NCBI GenBank assembly: GCA_947259865.1
Contig: CAMYNZ010000297.1
Coordinates: forward strand, 1 to 6,334
DNA from: an uncultured Desulfobacterales bacterium
Lineage (GTDB): Bacteria; Desulfobacterota; Desulfobacteria; Desulfobacterales; G020354645
Direction of reading: 5' to 3'
Length of the DNA stretch: 6,334 nt
The notes under the pieces are model-generated. The model was not told the origin of the DNA and ran no database searches. It saw nothing but the letters and a program-made list of their open reading frames with translations. The position numbers were made by a program, and so were the translations under genes. Positions within the stretch are counted from its first letter, which is position 1; each line of letters begins with the position of its first letter. Shown here one piece after another: positions 1 through 5,533 of the stretch.

Positions 1-744
1 CAGGACGTTATAATTGGCACCGATAACCACCGGGTTGCCAAAATCGGTAATAGTCAAATTGAAGGTCAGGGCCGCCGCGCTGAAGATGCCATATTTTGCG
101 GACGGAAGCGTTATGCGGGTGAACACCTTGAAGGGCGATGCGCCCAGACTTTCGGCCGCCTCATCCAGCCGGATATCCACCGCCGAAAGGGTGGTATATA
201 AGATCACAAACGCATGCGGCAGGCAATACAGAACTTCGGAGACAATTATCCCGGTGGCCCCGTAGATATTCCAGTCGGTTTTTAAAAGATGGGCCGTAAT
301 CAGGCCGTTGCGGCCGAACAGATAAATCAGCGCCAGGGCTTGCACAATCGAGGGCGCCACCAGCGGCAGCATGATGACATTGCGGAAAAAGGTCTTGCCG
401 CGGATGGTTGTGCGGGTCATGGCATACGCGTAAAAGAAAATAATAATCGTGACGATAATCGTGGTGGCCACCGACACATACAGGCTGTGCCACAGCGCTC
501 TTACGGTATATGCTGTGGTAAAATATTTTTGAAAATTGGCCAGGGTGAAATTGGCCAGGCCGAACTCGCCGCCTTTGAAAAAACTCATCTTCAGGATGGC
601 CGACAGGGGGAAAAGCATAAAAAAACAGAGAATCAGGCCGATAAAGATGGTGACGGTGGGGATGATGAATCGATCAATTTCCATCCGTGCGGCAGAAACC
701 TGGTACTGTGGGGTTATGGAAGCGTTTGATGGGGAAGTATCCAT
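1..744 (-). CDS. ABC transporter permease, Fe(III)/2-aminoethylphosphonate type (3' end outside window)
   Basis: Inner-membrane permease of a binding-protein-dependent importer. Translating the minus strand from the ATG at 744 gives 248 uninterrupted codons to the window edge. A polar N-terminus of about 25 residues is followed by hydrophobic segments at roughly 26-52, 86-108, 120-145, 163-185 and one beginning near 218. The cytoplasmic EAA loop that docks on the ATPase is clear at residues 194-214 (DEAAESLGAS, then ITLP). The family seen here (PhnU2/AepW or FbpB-like) usually has two fused permease halves and more than 500 residues, so I infer that the visible part is the first half. Start choice: only a weak GAG lies about 9 bases before the ATG at 744; the next ATG (residue 21) has no better site and would trim only polar residues. 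It lies 280 bp downstream of the broken ATPase gene, an unusually wide gap for an ABC operon. An iron(III) substrate cannot be excluded from the permease alone. Confidence 0.88.
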   Translation of the reverse strand, partial: MDTSPSNASITPQYQVSAARMEIDRFIIPTVTIFIGLILCFFMLFPLSAILKMSFFKGGEFGLANFTLANFQKYFTTAYTVRALWHSLYVSVATTIIVTIIIFFYAYAMTRTTIRGKTFFRNVIMLPLVAPSIVQALALIYLFGRNGLITAHLLKTDWNIYGATGIIVSEVLYCLPHAFVILYTTLSAVDIRLDEAAESLGASPFKVFTRITLPSAKYGIFSAAALTFNLTITDFGNPVVIGANYNVL

Positions 745-812
745 TTTACAAATCTCAAATTTGGGGCGTATCAGTTTCTAAATAAAAACAAACTTAGGAG
801 CTTCACCCCAAT

Positions 813-949
813 TGGAATGTTGGAATAATGGAATAATGGGTTTTGAAGTATTGGTGTAATGGCAAAGTTCATCTTGATCGAAATTTTAATAAATGGATAA
901 CATCCGCACAAGCATCAACATTCCATCATTCCACTATTCCATTATTCCA
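813..949. repeat. Octamer tandem repeats in inverted arms (large hairpin) between ATPase and permease genes
   Basis: The 280-bp gap between the ATPase and permease genes (745-1024) has no gene. It contains three TGGAATRW octamers in tandem (813-836) and, inverted, four NYATTCCA octamers (918-949). Bases 821-839 and 931-949 are reverse complements at 18 of 19 positions. In minus-strand RNA the single mismatch becomes a G-U wobble, so a full 19-bp stem could form around a 91-base loop. No U-run directly follows the stem, so it does not look like a simple intrinsic terminator. It could be a dispersed intergenic repeat or a processing/stability element within the transcript. Elsewhere in the gap there are only small palindromes (an AGAGTACTCT centre near 980-990, and ATAGC-AG-GCTAT at 1000-1011). 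Confidence 0.7.
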
Positions 950-1024
950 TTTTCGTAACGAGTTCGGAAATCCCTAAAGAGTACTCTATTTTTCCACCGA
1001 TAGCAGGCTATTAACTCTGAGACC

Positions 1025-2009
1025 TTATATCAGTTTTCTGAATAATTCTGAATACTGATGGAATGCCTCCGGCGGGAAATAAAGTTTAAATTTATCCTTG
1101 CGTTTTAAATTCAGACTTTCAAACTCTTTTTCGGAAATGTCCACCAGCATTTCTTCTTCTTCCAGGATGAAGGTAATTCTTACGATGGCACCCAGAAAAT
1201 TAATAACCTCCGCTTGAACTTCAACCACATTGGAGGACAAATATTCTTCAGCGGATGCGGTCTCAGCGACCAGTTCAATATTTTCGGGTCGAATGGCCAG
1301 ATAAACGGTTTCGTCTCCGGTATCATCCAGGTTTGTGACCGCCAGCTCCAACCGACCGAACTGGACCTTGCCGTTTTTCTTCTTTCCGGTGATAAAGTTG
1401 GAGGTTCCCACGAATTCAGCAATAAAGCTTGTTTTGGGTTGTTTATATATTTCCCAGGGCGAGCCGATCTGTCTGATCTCGCCGTCCCGCATAATCGCGA
1501 CACGGTCCGATAGCGCCAGGGCCTCTTCCTGATCATGGGTGACATAGATCATCGTGACGCCCAGTTCTTCCTGCAGTTTTTTGATAACGGTTCGAAGGCG
1601 TATCCTGATCTTGGCATCCAGGGCACTCAAGGCCCACCAGCTGCAGGATTTCGCTGACGCGTTCATCGATCAGCTTTGGCGGCATTTTGCGCATTTTTAG
1701 ACCAAAGGAGACGTTCTGGTGCACCGTCATATTGGGAAACAGGGCATAAGACTGAAACACAATTCCAAAATCCCGTTTTTGCGGAATCACGTCATTGATC
1801 ACTTTCCCGTCATAGATGACATCGCCGCTGGTCTGCTGCTCGAATCCGGTAATGATTCTCAAAAGGGTGGTTTTGCCGCATCCGCTGGGGCCTAAAAAAC
1901 AGACGAACTCACCGGGTTCGATCACCAGATCAACATCTTTGACTGCCACCAGCTCGCCGAATTGTTTGTTGATGTTTTTTAAAATAAGCTGTTTGGAGGT
2001 GGTTTCCAT
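1025..2009 (-). pseudogene. ABC transporter ATP-binding protein, disrupted by internal deletion and frameshift
   Basis: Would-be ATPase of the adjacent importer (PhnT2/PotA/FbpC-like). Frame 1 starts at 2009 and shows Walker A (GPSGCGKTT, residues 40-48) and the Q-loop (FQSYALFP, 85-92), then leaves family sequence after ILQLVGLE (residue 128) and stops at 1533. Frame 2 resumes family sequence at 1630 with LSALDAKIR (D-loop) and continues through the H-switch (YVTHDQEEAL) and a C-terminal TOBE-like domain to the TAA at 1025. Roughly 37 residues normally found between these points, including LSGGQ and Walker B with its catalytic glutamate, are absent. The joined gene is 985 bp, so the loss is 2 modulo 3, about 110 bp. 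Both predicted products would be inactive: one lacks the second half of the ATP site, the other lacks Walker A. The ATG at 2009 has no Shine-Dalgarno before it (coding strand reads ACCTCCTTATG). A true deletion and an assembly collapse look the same here. Family and disruption are certain; substrate is inferred from neighbours. Confidence 0.9.
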
Positions 2010-2029
2010 AAGGAGGTCCGTTTAAAGAC

Positions 2030-2069
2030 AAAACTTCATAAATCCTCCGAGGAGGATTTATGAAGTTTT
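2030..2069. promoter_or_regulatory. 19-bp perfect palindromic hairpin between binding-protein and ATPase genes
   Basis: Bases 2030-2048 and 2051-2069 are exact reverse complements separated by two bases (GA on the plus strand); the real RNA loop would open a few central pairs. It lies in the 83-bp gap after the binding-protein stop and before the ATPase start. In ABC operons, hairpins at this place commonly protect the binding-protein message or partly stop transcription so that the binding protein is made in excess; that role is inferred. In minus-strand RNA the 3' arm reads GGAGGATTTATGAAG, which is itself a ribosome-binding site and start codon, opening a five-codon frame at 2039-2022 (MKFCL, TAA). 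The stem is followed by TTTTGTCTTT, a weak U-rich tract. Confidence 0.75.
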
Positions 2070-2092
2070 AAAAAGGGTCATTCATCGCATGC

Positions 2093-3118
2093 TTATTTCA
2101 GGAAATGGTTTTGCCAGACCTCCAGGATTTTGGCCCGGTTTTCGGACTGCCACGGAAAATCCATCGGTGCCAGCTTAATTGTTTCAAGGGCGGGCAAATC
2201 TTTGGGTCCGGAAACGCCCGGATAGGTAACCCCAAGTTTGAATTTAGCATATTCTTCCATGGCTTGTTTGCTGATGGCCCAGTCTAAAAATTTCTTGGCG
2301 GCGGCTTCATGCTTGGCGCCTTTTAACAATGCATTGGCTTCGAGCTCAAATCCGGCACCTTCTTCCGGCATGACCAGGGCAACCGGAAAGCCTTTCTTTT
2401 TCAACGAAGAATAGACGAAAGCAAAAGAGGCGCCCACCGCATATTCTCCGGCAGCGGTCAGCTTGGCCGGTTTGGAGCCGCTTTTGATGTACTGGCCCAT
2501 ATTCTGGTCGAGTTTCTTAAGAAAATCCCAGGCTTTGTTCTGTTCGACAGGCTTGGTTTTATAATCCGGGTCCAGCATGACCAGCAGGCTGGCCACCTGC
2601 AAAAACCCGGTGCCGGAGCTGGCCGGGTTCGGCATGATCAAGGCGCCTTTGTAAACCGGATTCAAAAGATCATTCCAGCCTTTGGGCATCGGCATATTTT
2701 TTTGCTCCAGGACTTTGGTGTTGGGCACCAGCGCGGCTGCATATAAATCGATGGCCGTCCAGTATCCTGCGGGGTCCTTGAAGTTCGCCGGGATCTTATC
2801 CCAGCCTTCGGGTTTATACGGCACCAGCATACCCTTGGGAATAAATTCCGACATATTGGTGACCGCCCATCCCCAGATGCAGTCGGCCTGCGGGTTGTCT
2901 TTTTCGGCCAGCATACGGGCACCCAGCTCTCCGGTGGAGAGACGGATGGCCTGAATATCAAGGTCGGCGAGCTCTTTTTTAGCGACTTTCAGATATTCGA
3001 CGATCTCTTCATTTTCCAGTGATGTGTAAACCACCACTCTGTCTTTGGCGACGGCGATTCCGGCTAAGAGAAATACGGAAACCAGGCCGCAGATAAAAAA
3101 TACTCCTAACTTTTTCAT
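2093..3118 (-). CDS. ABC transporter substrate-binding protein, putative 2-aminoethylphosphonate type
   Basis: Periplasmic ligand-capture protein of the importer, 341 residues, a normal full length for the family. Residues 1-24 are a Sec signal peptide: MKK, a hydrophobic core, and cleavage probably after AVA at 24. The mature protein starts with a type-2 periplasmic binding fold strand (DRVVVYTSLE). Blocks I associate with the PhnS2/AepX family within the iron-binding (SBP_bac_1/6) superfamily are present: STGELGARMLAEKDNPQAD (61-79), MPNPASSGTGF (162-172), YIKSGSKPAKLTAAGEYAVG (210-229) and WQSENRAKILEVW near the C-terminus. The ATG at 3118 has a strong site, AAGGAGGG six bases upstream (3125-3132). 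The family suggests 2-aminoethylphosphonate or a related organophosphonate; iron(III) or another small anion is the alternative. It heads the importer genes; the next gene, the ATPase, is broken. A GAGCGTTTCAAATT repeat copy sits in its leader. Confidence 0.9.
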   Translation of the reverse strand: MKKLGVFFICGLVSVFLLAGIAVAKDRVVVYTSLENEEIVEYLKVAKKELADLDIQAIRLSTGELGARMLAEKDNPQADCIWGWAVTNMSEFIPKGMLVPYKPEGWDKIPANFKDPAGYWTAIDLYAAALVPNTKVLEQKNMPMPKGWNDLLNPVYKGALIMPNPASSGTGFLQVASLLVMLDPDYKTKPVEQNKAWDFLKKLDQNMGQYIKSGSKPAKLTAAGEYAVGASFAFVYSSLKKKGFPVALVMPEEGAGFELEANALLKGAKHEAAAKKFLDWAISKQAMEEYAKFKLGVTYPGVSGPKDLPALETIKLAPMDFPWQSENRAKILEVWQNHFLK

Positions 3119-3135
3119 AATATACCCTCCTTTTT

Positions 3136-3161
3136 GTTTCCTAAGTCGAGCGTTTCAAATT
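3136..3161 (+). repeat. Repeat copy A (GAGCGTTTCAA family) in the leader of the binding-protein gene
   Basis: Bases 3148-3161 (GAGCGTTTCAAATT) are an exact reverse complement of 3981-3994. Including eight of the twelve adjoining bases, 3136-3161 matches the inverse of 3981-4006 at 22 of 26 positions. It lies just upstream of the ribosome-binding site of the binding-protein gene. Relative to the gene it points the same way as copy C does to the beta-helix gene. This could be an operator or the worn end of a mobile element. Confidence 0.6.
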
Positions 3162-3980
3162 AAAAATAAGGGAGACACTTTTTAATTAAAAGGAATACAA
3201 TCGATTATAATATTTTTAATTTAAAATCCTTCGTGCTTGCCGATCTTACCGCATCTACTGTGTCAGATGGAATTCCGCATAGTCAACTATAGCGGAAAAC
3301 CATCTTCCTTGTACCTGCGGCAACCTCGACAAGCGCTCAGCCCAGGTTATAATTTCTAAATTGAACATTTCAAGCTCTTAGAAGAAATCATTGGCTGCGC
3401 GGCAATCCACCAGAGGTGGATCTACGACCTCGACCATTGCTCAATTTAGGTGTTAATGTTTTGCTGAACTAAATTTATTTATTAAATCGGGCTATATGAT
3501 AAGAAATAGATATATTTGATGCCTAGGCTATGTCAAGAAGAAACAATGATAGTCGCCGCATTTAAAAATCATGCGGGTCTCACAGGTTGAAGCCTGTTGA
3601 GGGAATACCGAAGAGAATAAAATGCCAGCCAAAAATATTTTATCTGACATATATTGCTCCGGGCAAGAGTCCGGTCATGCATTTTAGATACGACTTTATG
3701 TGATTTCTTTGAGGCGGGTCTCAATTATTTTTTCTCCATGCTGCCGTTTTTTCGCCACTGCTTCGCTCACCTTTGCGATGCTCATGGTTAAACGCTCTTA
3801 TAATTTTTATTAGCACTAATTTCGTTCAGAATGATCTTATGATTTGGTATATTCATAGAATTATCGTAGGTGATGGAAATTGATCAGGTATCAAATTGCA
3901 TCGTTTCTCGGCAGGTTACTCGGAATCGCAGAAAATTCCTCAAAGATGCACACGTTGTGACCGGACAGGCGATGATTCTC
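3162..3980. other. Gene-poor stretch between inverted repeats; no recognisable gene
   Basis: No reading frame of 60 or more codons occurs here, and I recognise no tRNA, riboswitch or known RNA. The part next to the binding-protein gene (3162-3232) is very AT-rich and probably carries its promoter: minus strand TATAAT at 3204-3209, but no convincing -35 at the right distance. Small hairpins include 3405-3421 (ATCCACC-AGA-GGTGGAT), 3556-3576 (CCGCAT ... ATGCGG) and 3582-3597 (ACAGG ... CCTGT). GCGGGTCTCA occurs twice, at 3573-3582 and 3714-3723. Two short minus-strand frames look somewhat protein-like. One is 3650-3528 (40 codons, GGAG six bases before its ATG, beginning MSDKIFLAGILFSSVF, three cysteines). 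The other is 3785-3696 (29 codons, MSIAKVSEAVAKKRQHGEK..., charged and helix-like). Either could be a relic, a small protein or chance; I do not call them genes. The flanking inverted repeats make a decayed insertion possible. Confidence 0.55.
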
Positions 3981-4006
3981 AATTTGAAACGCTCATTTTA
4001 GGTAAC
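3981..4006 (-). repeat. Repeat copy B (GAGCGTTTCAA family), downstream of the beta-helix gene
   Basis: Bases 3984-4004 form a perfect 21-bp inverted repeat with 5497-5517, so B and C bracket the beta-helix gene exactly. Bases 3981-3994 also pair perfectly (14 bp, inverted) with copy A at 3148-3161. It starts about 40 bases beyond the stop codon of the beta-helix gene. No target-site duplication is visible outside B and C, which argues against a recent transposition of that unit. Confidence 0.75.
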
Positions 4007-4047
4007 ACACAGTCGTTCAACCGTATGGCCTCGATTTTGGAGCAGGC

Positions 4048-5478
4048 TTACGGCTGAATGTGTAGGGTTGGAAAAAGGCCTTTCCTGGGGCCCATCGGGT
4101 AAGGTTGGATAATGTTGAAAGATATGTTCTGCTCCTGCTGGGCGTGACCCCGCTTTTTATTCCCGTCAAAGTAAGCCCCGTTGGCCTCAAGGATGTGCTG
4201 GATGCGGCGCCGGAAGGATCGTACAAATGCGGCTCCATCTCCGCGAAATTTCATGTTTTTGATGATTCGTCGACGGCGCACTGCTGCAAGTTTTTTCAAG
4301 GATAATGTGTGGTGTTTGAGGTCATTCGGTTTTTGAATGTACCCCCAGACCAGATGGTCTGCCGGGATGGCTACGGGTTGCCTGAGGTCAATTATCGTGT
4401 GGGGCATGACGATGCTGCCTTTGCCGATGTTGAGCTGACAATCCGCGGTTCCTCGTAAAAAAGCGTTAAATCCGACAAAAACATTTTTCGCCAGACGGGT
4501 GTGGACTAATTTGGCGCCGTGAGCCGTCACATTTTTGCCTTCCAGGCGCGAGTTGATGATGTAACAGTTTTCCTGGGCGTTTGCACCGTTGCCGAGAAAT
4601 GAGTTCTCCAGATATGCCCTTTCTGCCACCAATACATTTTCACCAATGTGCGTGCTCGGTTTGACGACTGCATAGCGGCTCAGGGATGTAGATTTCGGCA
4701 CCATAGCGGGTGTTTTTAAATGAACAGCATCAAATATCCGCTGGAATTCCTCCTTACGCCTTCTAATAAAATCGATGAAAATACCGGTTGGCTGTTGACC
4801 GATTTTAAAATGGATGTATCGATCCAATACTTTTGGCGGAAACCGGTAAGAGAACTCAAAATTGTCGTTGTTTCTGATCCAGATCCGACCGTTGCCGATC
4901 TGCTGTTTCCACAGTTTCCCGGCAAGCACATAGGTGTATGTTCCAAGGATACATCCGTGAAGACGTGTTAAGTCAGCGGTCGCGAAAGGCTCCAGGAAGC
5001 AACCTTCCACTGAAGAGCCATGAATATTCGCATAGGGTGTTGATGCAGCGTTTTTAATCAGAAACAATTCAGGGTTTGCCGGATCGTTGGAACAATTGTG
5101 TACCAGGGTCTTAACCAGAATACTGTCTTGAATCCGGATTTTCTCATCTCGGTCCAGAGTTAAATCGACGCCATGATAATTGATGGTATCGCCTTTAGAT
5201 TTGAGTTCGTCGCCTCGGATATCACTTTTATAGAGAATCGAACGGTCAACCTGGCAATTTCCCAAAAAATAGCTGCCGGATAGGTTTGCGCGGCTGAAGT
5301 GGAAACCAAACGGGTGACGCCCGGTAACTCCGCAGAATGCATAGAATTTGATCAACTGACGCAGCGGGATGTAATCTTGAAGATATTTAAGGTATCCTTC
5401 CGCGTCAAAGTTAAATTCTCGCAAACTAATATTCACTCTACCCGTGATGCGATCAAAGAGTTTTTCGAGCTGGTTCAT
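4048..5478 (-). CDS. Left-handed beta-helix (hexapeptide-repeat) protein, putative acyltransferase-like, function unknown
   Basis: A 476-residue soluble protein with no signal peptide or membrane segment. The ATG at 5478 follows AGAGGG with six bases between. After a helical N-terminus (1-50), residues 58-185 carry irregular pentapeptide/hexapeptide-like turns (FSRANLSGSYFLGNCQVDRS; IHGSSVEGCFLEPFATADL). A linker (186-257) follows with FSYRFPPKVLDRY and a helix rich in Arg/Glu. Residues 258-365 are a second, clearer run of hexapeptide-type repeats (VVKPSTHIGENVLV, AYLENSFLGNGANAQENCYI, GKGSIVMPHTIID), as in GlmU and LpxA-like left-handed beta-helices. The last 110 residues are charged, with conserved-looking GAAFVRSFRRRIQHILEANG (416-435) and NISFNIIQPYPMGP. 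Such folds usually transfer acyl groups to sugars or amines, or act as scaffolds; no substrate can be named, and no obvious catalytic histidine can be assigned. The gene starts 55 bp after the DASS transporter stop, so co-transcription is plausible. Perfect 21-bp inverted repeats flank it. It appears intact. Confidence 0.82.
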   Translation of the reverse strand: MNQLEKLFDRITGRVNISLREFNFDAEGYLKYLQDYIPLRQLIKFYAFCGVTGRHPFGFHFSRANLSGSYFLGNCQVDRSILYKSDIRGDELKSKGDTINYHGVDLTLDRDEKIRIQDSILVKTLVHNCSNDPANPELFLIKNAASTPYANIHGSSVEGCFLEPFATADLTRLHGCILGTYTYVLAGKLWKQQIGNGRIWIRNNDNFEFSYRFPPKVLDRYIHFKIGQQPTGIFIDFIRRRKEEFQRIFDAVHLKTPAMVPKSTSLSRYAVVKPSTHIGENVLVAERAYLENSFLGNGANAQENCYIINSRLEGKNVTAHGAKLVHTRLAKNVFVGFNAFLRGTADCQLNIGKGSIVMPHTIIDLRQPVAIPADHLVWGYIQKPNDLKHHTLSLKKLAAVRRRRIIKNMKFRGDGAAFVRSFRRRIQHILEANGAYFDGNKKRGHAQQEQNISFNIIQPYPMGPRKGLFPTLHIQP

Positions 5479-5496
5479 GACAAACCCTCTAACTGA

Positions 5497-5517
5497 TACC
5501 TAAAATGAGCGTTTCAA
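5497..5517 (+). repeat. Repeat copy C (GAGCGTTTCAA family) in the leader of the beta-helix gene
   Basis: This is a 21-base exact reverse complement of 3984-4004. It lies between the DASS transporter stop (5534) and the beta-helix start (5478), just upstream of that gene's ribosome-binding site. In the coding direction it begins TTGAAACGCTCATTTTAGGT. The TTGAAA resembles a -35 box, but no -10 box lies at the right spacing. It may be a regulatory site shared with the binding-protein gene (copy A) or an element end. Confidence 0.75.
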
Positions 5518-5533
5518 CGCATCTGATAGGCCG

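Noticed and set aside
14..781. Plus- and minus-strand open frames at 14-265, 289-729, 536-781 and 161-493
   Set aside because: They overlap the permease, which has matching membrane segments and an EAA loop in its own frame; these frames show biased, low-information composition typical of antisense shadows.
918..949. CRISPR-like array from the tandem ATTCCA units
   Set aside because: The units are 8 bp with no spacers; this is a simple tandem repeat.
978..994. Possible intrinsic terminator on the plus strand (AGAGTACTCT followed by a T-run)
   Set aside because: The palindrome has no loop, is short and AT-rich, and no plus-strand gene ends there.
1025..1666. Calling the 213-codon frame a separate intact gene starting at 1666
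   Set aside because: Its first 12 residues are out-of-frame translation of the upstream ATPase part; family homology begins only at LSALD, so it is the second half of a broken gene.
3267..3359. Plus-strand 30-codon frame beginning MEFRIVNYSGKPSS
   Set aside because: No ribosome-binding site, no recognisable motif, and of a length expected by chance in AT-rich DNA.
3540..3720. Possible riboswitch or structured RNA suggested by small hairpins and GGGAATACCG
   Set aside because: No known conserved core (cobalamin, TPP, SAM, c-di-GMP) could be matched and there is no adjacent downstream gene in a fitting position.
5497..5517. TTGAAA in repeat copy C as a sigma-70 -35 box
   Set aside because: No TATAAT-like hexamer lies 16-18 bases downstream, so a promoter is not supported here.
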